A stretch of 64,000 nt of DNA. Source: Dehalococcoides mccartyi. Lineage in GTDB: Bacteria > Chloroflexota > Dehalococcoidia > UBA2979. Each line of letters begins with the position of its first letter. Position 1 is the stretch's first letter. Of this stretch, positions 38,805 to 46,646 are shown in pieces. A model generated the notes under the pieces. The model was not told the origin of the DNA. It saw nothing but the letters and a program-made list of their open reading frames with translations, and ran no database searches. Made by a program: the position numbers and the translations under genes. The stretch is from NCBI GenBank assembly GCA_945865925.1, contig CAMBFG010000003.1:1-64000 (forward strand), given 5' to 3'.

Positions 38805-38961
38805 GGGCAGGCCCCTCACGCTCGACAACCTCGGTGTTCGATTCGGCGGCGGAGGGGACTTCCGCAGCCATCGACGGGCGCGGGTAGATCACCATCGCCT
38901 GCATGCCCAGCTGGGAGAGGACATACAGGATGCGATCGATTTCGGGTTCAGATAACGGCAC
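38797..38961 (-). CDS. Small hypothetical protein
   Basis: A GTG start (VPLSEPEIDRILYVLSQLGMQAMVIYPRP) gives about 54 aa; the ORF-track start gives 67 aa. It overlaps the next small ORF in the same direction. The 5' part is less GC-rich than the surroundings. No family recognised; the call is weak. Confidence 0.35.
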   Translation of the reverse strand: MPLSEPEIDRILYVLSQLGMQAMVIYPRPSMAAEVPSAAESNTEVVEREGPAHA

Positions 38962-39146
38962 AGCACGGCCTTTGTTGAGTAGGCCACTGCATCTGAGCAT
39001 GAGGTGAGGGTCTACGGGCTTTGTGCCTTGAGACTACGCGCCAGCGCGGATCGTTCCTGTGTCGGAGTGACGTGCGGGGCGACGGATACCGTGACAACAA
39101 GTCGCCGGAACGCGCGCATCCGAATCCGGCGGGACAGCGGAGCCGG

Positions 39147-40343
39147 CTAACGCCTCGGGCTGCCGCCTTCGGAGATCGCGTCGCCGATGATCCCCACGGC
39201 ACGATCGATGGCGGCGGGATCGGCGGCGGTGAAGTTCATCCGCAGCGTGGAGACACCATCTTCCTGGTTCACGAAGAAGTACTTCCCGGGGACGAACGCC
39301 ACGCCGCGCGCGAGGACGAGGCGGTTGAGCGCCTCCGCGTCGAGGCCCGCGGGACCCTGCACCCATACGAACATGCCACCCTCGGGCCGCGTCCAGCGGA
39401 AGCCCTCGGGCAGATGCCGTTCGAGCGCGTCCAGCATCGCCTGTTGGCGCGGGCGATACAGATCGAGGATCGCGGGCAACTGCCGTTCGAGGTTTCCGCC
39501 GCTGATGTACTCGGCTGCCAGTGCCTGCCCGAGGGTGCTCGTGTGCAAGTCGACTCCCTGCCGCGCGATCACGAGCCAACGTCGCAGCGCCGCGGGTGCG
39601 ACGCAGAAGCCGAGGCGCAACCCAGGCGCGAACGTCTTCGACAGCGTGCTGATGTAGACGACATGCTCTGGCGCGAATGAGTGGATCGGTGGCAACGGAT
39701 CGCCCGTGTACCGCAGGTCGCTGTATGGGTCGTCCTCGACGAGCAGGGTGTCGCGCCGCTGCAGGATCTCCGCCACCTGATGTCGGCGTGCGAGCGATAG
39801 CGTGCGGCCGGTCGGGTTCTGGAACGTGGGCACGAGGTAGACGAACTTCACACGCGTCCTTGCCAGGATCGCGTCGAGCGCCTCCGGGATCAGGCCGTCG
39901 TCATCGGTCGCCACTTCCGCGTAGCGCGGCTCGTATGGGTTGAACGCCTGCAGCGCGCCGAGGTAGGTCGGCGCCTCGACGGCCACCGTTTCCCCAGGTG
40001 AGACCAGCACCTTCCCCAGCGCGTCCAGCACTCCTTGCGACCCGGTGAACACGACCAGGCCCTCGGCGGTCGTCGTCACTCCGCGCGCGGCGAGGTGCGG
40101 GACGAGCGCCTCTCGCAGCGGCTCGAAGCCCTCGGAGGCGTCGTACTGGAGGGCCCGACCACCGTACCGGCGGAGCACGGTGGTCATCAGGTCGTCCATG
40201 ATGGCGAGCGGGAAGGAGTCGTCTGCCGGCAGCCCGCCCGCCAGCGAGGTCACCCCCGGCGAGGAGGCCGCGTGCAGGATCTCCCGGATGGCGCTGGCCT
40301 CCATCTGGTGGGTCCGGCCAGCGAGCAGGTCATCGATGTCCAT
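39147..40343 (-). CDS. PLP-dependent aminotransferase (fold type I, LysN/MocR-like)
   Basis: A 398-aa class I/II aminotransferase related to 2-aminoadipate transaminases and to the C-terminal half of MocR regulators, without the DNA-binding domain. It shows ITSLAGG-type VTSLAGGLPADDSFP, FTGSQGVLDALGKVL, TFQNPTGRTLS and the PLP lysine in STLSKTFAPGLRLGF. The amino acid substrate cannot be fixed. ATG 40343 is chosen because TATAGT lies 9 bases upstream. Confidence 0.85.
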   Translation of the reverse strand: MDIDDLLAGRTHQMEASAIREILHAASSPGVTSLAGGLPADDSFPLAIMDDLMTTVLRRYGGRALQYDASEGFEPLREALVPHLAARGVTTTAEGLVVFTGSQGVLDALGKVLVSPGETVAVEAPTYLGALQAFNPYEPRYAEVATDDDGLIPEALDAILARTRVKFVYLVPTFQNPTGRTLSLARRHQVAEILQRRDTLLVEDDPYSDLRYTGDPLPPIHSFAPEHVVYISTLSKTFAPGLRLGFCVAPAALRRWLVIARQGVDLHTSTLGQALAAEYISGGNLERQLPAILDLYRPRQQAMLDALERHLPEGFRWTRPEGGMFVWVQGPAGLDAEALNRLVLARGVAFVPGKYFFVNQEDGVSTLRMNFTAADPAAIDRAVGIIGDAISEGGSPRR

Positions 40344-40352
40344 CGTCACCGC

Positions 40353-40358
40353 ACTATA
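40353..40358 (-). promoter_or_regulatory. -10 element of the aminotransferase gene
   Basis: TATAGT on the minus strand lies 9 bases before ATG 40343. The transcript would be almost leaderless. Confidence 0.45.
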
Positions 40359-40565
40359 GGCACCACTGGGCCACTCACGAATCGTGCGCAGAGTCTGGAT
40401 GAGGGTTCCCCGAGGGATGCGGCCGTCTTATGCTTCCCCGTAGGAGTCAGCGACCGCCTGTGGCTTGGCGCTCGTCGGCAGCCTCATCCTTCGGATCACC
40501 TCGGCGGCACTGTCCGTCGGTCTTGCTCGCTGTTCTGCGGCGAGGGCGCTCTGCGAGGCCCAACC

Positions 40566-41618
40566 ATGTACGTCGTCCACACGACTGACCTGACGAAGAT
40601 TTACCACGACAAGTACATCGCCCTGAACGCGCTCAACCTGCGCGTGGAGAAGGGGATGGTGTTCGGCCTCGTGGGCCCAAACGGCGCCGGCAAGTCGACC
40701 ACGTTCCGCATCCTCCTGGGCCTGCAGCGCGAGACCGCCGGTGACGTGCAGGTGCTGGGCGAGGCGATGACGCCAGAACGAGCAGACCTGCGCCGTCGCA
40801 TCGGCTTCCTGCCGACCAACCCGGCGTTCCCGAAGCACATGACGCCGATCGGGTTCCTGGAGTTCGTCAGCCGCATCCTCGGCATGCCATATGAGCGCGC
40901 GCGCGTGCAGATGGCACGTCTGCTTCAGGCGGTCGACCTGACGCAGGCGACGTCCCAGAAGATCGAGGGGTTCTCCACCGGCATGCTCACGCGCCTCGGC
41001 ATTGCCGCCTCGCTGATGAACGACCCCGAGTTGTTGATCCTGGACGAGCCTACGTCTGGCCTCGACCCTGCCGGCCGCAAGCAGACCATCGAGTTGATCC
41101 GGGAACTCTCCGGGCGCGACCGCACGATCATCATCGCGACGCACATCCTGACGGACGTGGAGCGCGTGTGTACGGACGTCGGCATCATCTCGCAGGGCCG
41201 CATGATCTACTCCGGCCCGATGTCGGAGATGCGCCGCCTCGCACGGCAGGGCACGATCTCGGTGGAGATCGAGGGCAACGCCACCGCGTTTGAGCAGCAG
41301 ATCCACACGCTGGATGACATCGGCTCGGTGCGATACGAGCGCGTCGGTGCGGAGTTCCGGATCACGTTCCTGGGCACCGAGGCACTGACGGTCTACCTGA
41401 CGCGCGTGCTGCAATTGATCGACCGCACCGGTGTGGAACTGCTCCGCGTAGACACCGGATCGGACGAGATCGAAGAGGCGTTCCTGCGCCGGCTGGAGGA
41501 GGACCGCACACGCGGCTTCCTGCGTGCCGCCGCCTGGGCGGCGACCCAGGACCTTCGGCGCCCTGGCCGAGCGAATGAGGAGATCGATGCAGGCATTCCT
41601 GGCCATCCTTCGGTATGA
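40566..41618 (+). CDS. ABC exporter ATP-binding protein
   Basis: A 350-aa ATPase. It has Walker A GPNGAGKST, the signature FSTGMLTRLGIAASL (a degenerate form of LSGGQ), Walker B LLILDEPTSGLDP and the H-loop IIATHIL. A C-terminal extension of about 100 residues (FEQQIHTLDDIGSVRYERVG...) is typical of drug- or bacteriocin-type exporters. The ATG at 40566 is chosen because it begins the conserved fold; the ORF-track extension is noncoding. It overlaps the permease gene by 32 bases. Confidence 0.88.
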   Translation: MYVVHTTDLTKIYHDKYIALNALNLRVEKGMVFGLVGPNGAGKSTTFRILLGLQRETAGDVQVLGEAMTPERADLRRRIGFLPTNPAFPKHMTPIGFLEFVSRILGMPYERARVQMARLLQAVDLTQATSQKIEGFSTGMLTRLGIAASLMNDPELLILDEPTSGLDPAGRKQTIELIRELSGRDRTIIIATHILTDVERVCTDVGIISQGRMIYSGPMSEMRRLARQGTISVEIEGNATAFEQQIHTLDDIGSVRYERVGAEFRITFLGTEALTVYLTRVLQLIDRTGVELLRVDTGSDEIEEAFLRRLEEDRTRGFLRAAAWAATQDLRRPGRANEEIDAGIPGHPSV

Positions 41619-42303
41619 CCTAGGCCTCCTCTTCCGCTCCTGGATTACGCGGATCTGGATTCCTCTGCTGGTCGCCCCCGCCCTCTTCCTCGTCGTGGTC
41701 GCCGCGAACGAGAACGAACTGGCGTCCGAGACGCTGGCTGCCTATGTGACGGCCGTCCTGATCCCGATCTCTGGGCTCGCCATCGCCGTCCTCGGCACCG
41801 GCGCTATCAGCGGCGAGTCGGGCGTCCTGGCGGACGGCATCCTGTCGAGGTCCGTGACGCGTACGGAGTACATCAGCGCAAAGATCGTCTCGCGGCTCGG
41901 GTTCGCGGCGGCGGTCACGCTGGCGGCACTGATCCCGTTCGTCTATCTCATCGACCGTTACGCAGAGCCGGACACCTCCTGGGCTGGTGTGTTCGTCGGC
42001 CTCGTGATCGTGTTGCTGTTGCTGCTGTTCCTCGGCGCGATCGGCATCACGCTGTCAACGATCCTGTCGAACGTGCTGCTTTCCACGCTGATCCTGTTCC
42101 TGGGCGTGACGCTCTCTGGCGCTGCGCTCCAGTTCCTCGGCCTCACGTGGATGAGCGCGACGGCCGTGGTCGTCGAACTCCCGGCGACGTTCCGAGGCGA
42201 CAAGAACTGGTGGGAACTGCTGCGCGTGTTCATCGTCTTCTCGACGCTCACCGGAGTGGCGATCGTCACCTCGTTCTGGGTATTCCGCCGCCGCGACCTC
42301 TAG
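41587..42303 (+). CDS. ABC-2 type permease
   Basis: A 238-aa integral membrane protein with six hydrophobic segments, partner of the preceding ATPase. GAGGAG lies 5 bases upstream of the ATG. The motif SGESGVLADGILSRSVTRTEYISAK fits ABC-2 permeases such as NosY-like proteins. Exported substrate unknown. Confidence 0.85.
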   Translation: MQAFLAILRYDLGLLFRSWITRIWIPLLVAPALFLVVVAANENELASETLAAYVTAVLIPISGLAIAVLGTGAISGESGVLADGILSRSVTRTEYISAKIVSRLGFAAAVTLAALIPFVYLIDRYAEPDTSWAGVFVGLVIVLLLLLFLGAIGITLSTILSNVLLSTLILFLGVTLSGAALQFLGLTWMSATAVVVELPATFRGDKNWWELLRVFIVFSTLTGVAIVTSFWVFRRRDL

Positions 42304-42323
42304 TACGTCCGAAGACAACACGA

Positions 42324-42345
42324 AGGGCGGCCTCACAACCGCCCT
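42324..42345. terminator. Likely bidirectional terminator
   Basis: AGGGCGG pairs with CCGCCCT across an 8-base loop, between the convergent permease and MerR genes. The T-tract is poor. Confidence 0.5.
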
Positions 42346-42368
42346 CGTCGTTCCACGTGCCGCCGAGG

Positions 42369-42860
42369 TCAGGCCTGGACGCCCGCCTTCATTTCTTCGA
42401 TCTGCTTGATGAGGTCAGCGCGGCGAGTCGCCATGCGCGTCATCTTCGCGCCCAGCTCTTCCTTCATCGTCGAGAGGTTGCTCACCTTGTGGTCGACGAC
42501 CTCGAGCTGGCGTGCGAGCGCTGCGATGGCGGTGGAGACGCGCTGGAGGCGCTCGGGCAGTTCAAAGTCCGGACGGCGGGTCGCGGCGATCTGCTTCAGT
42601 TCCTCTTCGGCCTCCACCATCTCCTTGATCTCGGAGAGCGTGAAGCCGAGGAATTGCTGGAGCTGCCGGACGTAGGTGACGCGGTTGATGTCTTCGTCGG
42701 AGTAGAGGCGGAAGCCGCCATCCATCCGCTCGGGCGGATCGAGGAGGCCCTTCTCCTCGTAGAAGCGAAGGGTGCGCTGAGTGACGCCAGTGCGCTCCGC
42801 TACCTCGCCGATCTGATAGCGCTGGGGTCTAGGGGCGGCGTCCGCGGACTCTGCCGTCAT
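42369..42860 (-). CDS. MerR-family transcriptional regulator
   Basis: A 163-aa regulator. The winged-helix N-terminus (YQIGEVAERTGVTQRTLRFYEEKGLLDPPER, then GGFRLYSDEDINRVTYVRQLQ) is followed by a long dimerisation coiled coil. No Cys metal site is visible in the C-terminus, so the effector is probably not a metal. Its target may be the convergent ABC exporter, as MerR proteins often control efflux, but no operator is identified. Confidence 0.85.
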   Translation of the reverse strand: MTAESADAAPRPQRYQIGEVAERTGVTQRTLRFYEEKGLLDPPERMDGGFRLYSDEDINRVTYVRQLQQFLGFTLSEIKEMVEAEEELKQIAATRRPDFELPERLQRVSTAIAALARQLEVVDHKVSNLSTMKEELGAKMTRMATRRADLIKQIEEMKAGVQA

Positions 42861-43042
42861 CCGTACCGTCCTTCGTGACCAACCGAACCACCCGATCTAT
42901 CCGTTGCCAGCGCAGTGCGCCGTTCCGACGGAACTGATCTCAGGCGGGGCAAGGGTACTCGGTCGGCTCGGGTGTGTGGGTAACACATGAGGGGTTTTGA
43001 ACGCCGCAGGACGCCACTTCACAGGGGCGCAGATTTGCCCGA

Positions 43043-43786
43043 CTACAGGTCGTCGTCGTCCTCATGGTCGTGATCGAGCCCCGCAGCGGCGGTGGAGTGC
43101 AGTCCGAGCGATGCCGTGGAACCCTCCGCGCGCCGCTTTCGAGGTGCCGGCACCGCATTCGCGGCGTCGACGGCGGCGGCCAATGCTGCCGCATCGCCTC
43201 GCACGAGGACGGCCGCAGCGCCTGCGTCGCGCCACGCCTCGAGGGCCCTGGCCGTCGGCGTTTGCTCGGACGCGACCAGTAGTGGTGCACCGGTGTAGCC
43301 AATAATGCGACGCAAGGCGATCAGGTCGCGCACCGTCTGCGCCGTCGAGTCGCCGGTGACCAACACCGCGTCGAGGTCGATGACCGCGATTGAACGAAGG
43401 CGCTGCTCATCCTGATCGGCTCCGAGTACGAGTACACGCCCGATCTCGTCGATCGCCATGCTGGAGGCGTGCGCGCGACCGTCGTCGAAGACGAAGAAGT
43501 CGGCGCCGGCATCGCGTGCGGCCTGGACCGCGTCGCGGTCGGCGTCCAGGAGCCAGGCGCCCGTTGGCTTGCCGGTGGCCGAGGCGATCGCGCCGACCTC
43601 GCTTGCTGCCCCCGTGAAGACGATCGCATCCACGCCGGCTTCCGCGGCCGCCTTCGCCCCAGCGACGTCGGCTGCCTCTGCAAGCAAGAGGATGTGCCGG
43701 GCCCGCGTGTGCTTCGCCAGGACCGCGAAGCCGAAGCCCGCGGTGGTCTTGCCCGTGTCACGGATGAGTTGGCGGAACTTGCTCAT
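43043..43786 (-). CDS. TIM-barrel-like protein of unknown function
   Basis: A 247-aa protein with repeated beta-alpha units (AAAEAGVDAIVFTG, AARDAGADFFVFDD, AWRDAGAAAVLVRGD) as in phosphate-binding TIM barrels. Catalytic residues are not recognisable. The C-terminus is a basic linker followed by a His/Asp tail DHDHEDDDDL that could bind metal. Adjacent to tRNA-Thr, same strand. Confidence 0.6.
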   Translation of the reverse strand: MSKFRQLIRDTGKTTAGFGFAVLAKHTRARHILLLAEAADVAGAKAAAEAGVDAIVFTGAASEVGAIASATGKPTGAWLLDADRDAVQAARDAGADFFVFDDGRAHASSMAIDEIGRVLVLGADQDEQRLRSIAVIDLDAVLVTGDSTAQTVRDLIALRRIIGYTGAPLLVASEQTPTARALEAWRDAGAAAVLVRGDAAALAAAVDAANAVPAPRKRRAEGSTASLGLHSTAAAGLDHDHEDDDDL

Positions 43787-43855
43787 GCAGGACGACTCCG
43801 AGCGCGCGTGAAGGTGAGGTGGGCGATCGCGGCACGCGAAGGTTCAGGTGGGCGG

Positions 43856-43930
43856 TGGAGCCGCCGGTGGGACTCGAACCCACGACCTGCTGTTTACGAA
43901 ACAGCTGCTCTGCCTCTGAGCTACAGCGGC
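43856..43930 (-). tRNA. tRNA-Thr (CGU)
   Basis: A complete cloverleaf on the minus strand. Acceptor GCCGCTG/CGGCGGC with one G-U pair, D-arm GCTC/GAGC, anticodon stem GCTGT/ACAGC with loop TTCGTAA (anticodon CGT, reads ACG), T-arm GTGGG-TTCGAGT-CCCAC and discriminator T. A CCA end is encoded (43856-43858). Length 72 plus CCA. Confidence 0.95.
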
Positions 43931-44016
43931 GTGCCGTCCGGCCAGTATATGCAGCCCCTCCGTGGGGGCCAATGCGAGCCCGGGCGGTACGCTCGCAGGG
44001 TCCTGAGGAGAACGCC

Positions 44017-44436
44017 ATGGCCGAGGCCACACCGCGCCTGATCCCGGAACTGCTCGTGGCAGACATCGCAGCAAGCCTGCGCTTCTACCTCGATGTCCTC
44101 GGCTTCACGATCCTCTACGAGCGCCCGGAGGAGTGCTTCGCGCACCTCGACCGTGAGGGCGCGCGGATCATGCTCGAGCAGCCGGTCGGCCGGACGTTCC
44201 TCGCGGGCCCGCTGCAACATCCCTACGGCCTCGGGATGAACCTGCAGATCCAGGTGGCGGATGTCGAAGTGCTCTACGCGAGCGTGCAGACCGCGAACCC
44301 CCTCGTGATCCTGCCGATCGAGGAGTCCTGGTATCGACGTGACGCGAGGCTGCTGGGGAACCGTCAGTTCGTCGTGCAGGATCCGGACGGCTACCTGCTG
44401 CGCTTCTTCGAAGACCTCGGCACCCGCCCGGCATAA
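44017..44436 (+). CDS. VOC family (bleomycin-resistance-like) protein
   Basis: A 139-aa glyoxalase/bleomycin-resistance fold. It starts LIPELLVADIAASLRFYLDVLGFTILYER and ends FVVQDPDGYLLRFFEDLG, typical of the two modules of the fold. GAGGAG lies 6 bases before the ATG. Ligand unknown; the fold serves both enzymes and drug-binding proteins. Confidence 0.82.
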   Translation: MAEATPRLIPELLVADIAASLRFYLDVLGFTILYERPEECFAHLDREGARIMLEQPVGRTFLAGPLQHPYGLGMNLQIQVADVEVLYASVQTANPLVILPIEESWYRRDARLLGNRQFVVQDPDGYLLRFFEDLGTRPA

Positions 44437-44439
44437 GGC

Positions 44440-44838
44440 CTACAGCGGCGGCGTGACGAACTCACATCGAGGCCCCACCGCCTGCGCCAGCCGGCGATCG
44501 AGGGTCGCGAGGCCGGACCCCAACTCCTCGGCGAGCGCGACGTACCACGCGTCATATGGGGTGACGTTCTGACGGAGTTCCCACACCCGCCATGCGAGGG
44601 GCTCGTAGGGGTACAGCACGACGGTCAAACGGAGCAGGTTCTCGTGAGCCAACGCTGCCGAGTCCGGAGGCATGAGCCCACTCAACTCTGAACGACGCAG
44701 CGCACTCGTGACCTCCGCCAGCATGTGATGAGGAGATCGGAGCTCATTGGTGCGGAGCAGATGTCTGGCCCACTCGCCCTCACGATCGAGATCCATCAGC
44801 GCGCTGACAACAACAGACGCATCGATCACAAGGGTCAC
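44440..44838 (-). CDS. vapC: VapC-type PIN-domain toxin
   Basis: A 132-aa PIN ribonuclease. Metal-binding acids are Asp in VIDASVVV, Glu in MLAEVTSAL and Asp in TPYDAWYVALAEE. Toxins of this family cleave tRNA or rRNA. The GTG start overlaps the antitoxin stop (GTGA), typical of coupled toxin-antitoxin genes; the ORF-track start lies inside the antitoxin gene. Confidence 0.88.
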   Translation of the reverse strand: MTLVIDASVVVSALMDLDREGEWARHLLRTNELRSPHHMLAEVTSALRRSELSGLMPPDSAALAHENLLRLTVVLYPYEPLAWRVWELRQNVTPYDAWYVALAEELGSGLATLDRRLAQAVGPRCEFVTPPL

Positions 44839-45068
44839 CGACGGTCGGCGTCTCGCCACGCAAGAATGGTCTCAGCGCTGACATGAATGCCGTCGCGCTT
44901 CACGCGCTCTTCGACCTGCTTCACCCACGTGGCCCTGTCGGGCTTGCTGGCCATGTTGATCAGTTCGCCGCGCAGGTACTCCTGCAGCGAACGGCCACTA
45001 CCCGCCGCCCGCGCAGCGAGTTCGTTGCGGGTCTCTTCGGGGACGTTGCGGATGGTGATGGATGGCAT
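44835..45068 (-). CDS. vapB: Ribbon-helix-helix antitoxin (FitA/VapB-like)
   Basis: A 77-aa protein. The N-terminal RHH motif (MPSITIRNVPEETRNELAARAAGSGRSLQEYLRGEL) binds DNA. The C-terminal tail (about 45-77) should block the PIN toxin encoded just downstream. Autoregulation is suggested by the repeats at 45068-45101. Confidence 0.88.
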   Translation of the reverse strand: MPSITIRNVPEETRNELAARAAGSGRSLQEYLRGELINMASKPDRATWVKQVEERVKRDGIHVSAETILAWRDADRR

Positions 45069-45101
45069 GCATGCATTTTGCTGCTACTGCATGCACTTTG
45101 C
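45068..45101 (-). promoter_or_regulatory. Operator repeats of the VapBC module
   Basis: TGCATGCATTTTGC (45068-45081) and TGCATGCACTTTGC (45088-45101) are direct repeats with one mismatch and a 20-base period. Each contains the palindrome TGCATGCA. They lie at and just upstream of the antitoxin start, the usual place for RHH antitoxin binding. Confidence 0.65.
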
Positions 45102-45126
45102 AAGCACTCGATACAGCACCACACAG

Positions 45127-45160
45127 CGAGGGCCCCCGCAGATTCCTGCGGGGGCCCTCG
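45127..45160 (-). terminator. Strong hairpin terminator
   Basis: A perfect 14-bp stem CGAGGGCCCCCGCA/TGCGGGGGCCCTCG with a 6-base loop, downstream of the 45187-45459 gene and upstream of vapB. The T-tract is weak. Confidence 0.6.
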
Positions 45161-45186
45161 AATGCTGCTCGAAGTACTCGCGGAAT

Positions 45187-45459
45187 CTAGTGGTGCGGGG
45201 CGTCCGACTTCTGGAACTCCCAGTCGAGGTGACGCTCGCGGCGGTAGAGGTAGCCGAGGGTGGCCACCACGAAGATCGCGAGCAGCCCGGCGACCGTGGC
45301 GAAGCCGATCATGACGCCGTCACCTGGGAGTCCGAGTCCTCGGTTCGCGGCTTCGGCGTACTGGGGTACCTCGTCAGCGGTCACCAGCATGGGAAGTGCG
45401 GCGGCGAGGCCGCCGGTCGCCAGGGCTGAGGCCCGTGCCGTCATCTTCGAGATCTGCAT
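45187..45459 (-). CDS. Small membrane protein
   Basis: A 90-aa protein with a Sec-like N-terminus (MQISKMTARASALATGGLAAALPML), a central membrane segment (VMIGFATVAGLLAIFVVATLGYLYRR) and a short charged, His-ending tail. The ATG at 45459 is chosen because GGAGC lies 6 bases upstream. Family not recognised; the layout is like small subunits of respiratory complexes, but that is only a resemblance. Confidence 0.65.
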   Translation of the reverse strand: MQISKMTARASALATGGLAAALPMLVTADEVPQYAEAANRGLGLPGDGVMIGFATVAGLLAIFVVATLGYLYRRERHLDWEFQKSDAPHH

Positions 45460-45552
45460 CGGGGGCTCCATCCACGCATTGCGGTCGCCGGGTGAGTCTA
45501 GCGCGAGGCGGGGCGAGGATCACGCGGAACGCGCCTCGGATTCTGCCTCGGA

Positions 45553-45582
45553 TTGCCCCAGCCGGTGCGGCGTCCCTATACT
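45553..45582 (+). promoter_or_regulatory. rpmH promoter
   Basis: TTGCCC (45553-45558), an 18-base spacer and TATACT (45577-45582) lie about 50 bases upstream of the rpmH start. Unlike several other promoters in the window, this one leaves a normal leader with a ribosome binding site. Confidence 0.6.
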
Positions 45583-45633
45583 TCCTAGGCCCAACTTGAC
45601 GAGGGCAACTGGACGACGATCTGGAGCAACGCT

Positions 45634-45768
45634 GTGAAGCGTACCTGGCAGCCGAAACGCCTTTCCCGTCAGCGGAAACTCGGGTTCCGAGCCCGCATGC
45701 AGACGTCTAACGGACGAGATGTGATCGCTCGCCGGCGCGCCCACGGCCGCAAGCGGTTGTCGGTCTGA
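45634..45768 (+). CDS. rpmH: 50S ribosomal protein L34
   Basis: A 44-aa protein missed by the ORF track because of its length. The GTG-started frame reads [20 protein letters not shown] and ends in the basic [12 protein letters not shown], the full L34 pattern. GGAGC lies 7 bases upstream. Head of the conserved rpmH-rnpA-yidD-yidC-jag block. Confidence 0.97.
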   Translation: MKRTWQPKRLSRQRKLGFRARMQTSNGRDVIARRRAHGRKRLSV

Positions 45769-45841
45769 TTCCCACCACCGAGGCACGGACGTCAGTCCGG
45801 GCCTGCTAGCGACGCCCCTGCGGCGGACACAGACCAACCTG

Positions 45842-46252
45842 ATGCGGGACCCTGGCGACTCATCCGGCCACGCTGGCCGTACGCCACAGGCGACGCCGCC
45901 GGACAGACTGCGCCGCCGTTCGGAGTTCGCCCTCGTCATGCGTGAGGGTCGCCGGGCACGCCATCCGCTGCTCCACCTGGTGGTGCGCCGTTCGGGCGTG
46001 CCGGGGACACGGATCGGATTCTCGGTCGGAAAACGGCTCGGCGGCGCTGTGGTGCGCAATCAGGTGAAGCGGCGGCTGCGCATGATCGTCCGTGGGTTCT
46101 CGTGGCGCGACGGCCTCGACATCGTCGTCCTCGCCCAACCACCTGCTGCCATCGCGAGCTTCGAGGCGCTGACGGGCGCTCTGGCGCGTGCCGGGGAGCA
46201 GGCGCGGGCCCTCGAACCCTCAACCGTTACCGACGGGGCAGGTCGAGCTTGA
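45842..46252 (+). CDS. rnpA: Ribonuclease P protein component
   Basis: A 136-aa basic protein that assists the RNase P RNA in tRNA 5' processing. The core is [41 protein letters not shown] (with the [12 protein letters not shown]-binding motif) and a C-terminal helix. The first 20 residues are an extra, so the true start may be later. Begins 73 bases after rpmH. Its stop overlaps the yidD start (TTGA). Confidence 0.93.
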   Translation: MRDPGDSSGHAGRTPQATPPDRLRRRSEFALVMREGRRARHPLLHLVVRRSGVPGTRIGFSVGKRLGGAVVRNQVKRRLRMIVRGFSWRDGLDIVVLAQPPAAIASFEALTGALARAGEQARALEPSTVTDGAGRA

Positions 46253-46530
46253 TAACCGCTGTCACCTCCCACACCGACTCGGGGAACCTGAACGGCGGGC
46301 AACGCCTCGCGCTGCACCTCATCCGAGGCTATCAGCGCATCATTTCACCGAGCCTCGGCGCCCGTTGCCGCTTCGCACCGTCCTGCTCGCACTACGCGGC
46401 GGAGGCGATCGAAGTCCACGGGGTAATCCGAGGGGTGCTAATGGGTGCTCGCCGCCTGGCGCGCTGCCGCCCAGGAGGCGGCTCTGGATTCGACTCCGTG
46501 CCACCTCGAATCTCTGGGCGGGCCTCGTGA
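46249..46530 (+). CDS. yidD: Membrane protein insertion efficiency factor YidD
   Basis: A 93-aa protein. The conserved core [42 protein letters not shown] includes the family cysteines. A TTG start is inferred because it overlaps the rnpA stop codon by 3 bases and keeps the family length; the ORF-track start lies deep inside rnpA. It assists YidC-dependent insertion. Confidence 0.9.
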   Translation: MITAVTSHTDSGNLNGGQRLALHLIRGYQRIISPSLGARCRFAPSCSHYAAEAIEVHGVIRGVLMGARRLARCRPGGGSGFDSVPPRISGRAS

Positions 46531-46569
46531 GCGGGATACGTGCGCGGATTTCGCACACGACGCGCTCGA

Positions 46570-46585
46570 TGTTTCACGTGAAACA
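46570..46585. promoter_or_regulatory. parS centromere site
   Basis: TGTTTCACGTGAAACA is a perfect 16-base palindrome identical to the consensus parS bound by ParB. parA and parB lie 4.3 kb downstream. It is intergenic between yidD and the lipoprotein gene. Confidence 0.93.
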
Positions 46586-46637
46586 TATCCACAAGTTCAT
46601 CCACAACCGGGGTCAAACAGCCGCTCCTTGTGGACAG
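46585..46637. promoter_or_regulatory. Cluster of DnaA-box-like sequences
   Basis: ATATCCACA (46585-46593) and TCATCCACA (46597-46605) each match TTATCCACA at 8 of 9 positions. CTGTCCACA on the minus strand (46637..46629) matches at 7 of 9. Together with parS and the rpmH-rnpA block this suggests origin-proximal DNA, but dnaA itself is not in the window. Confidence 0.45.
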
Positions 46638-46646
46638 AATGAGCAG

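Noticed and set aside
43801-43931. Further tRNA genes beside tRNA-Thr
   Set aside because: Scanned for T-loop and acceptor patterns on both strands; only one cloverleaf is present.
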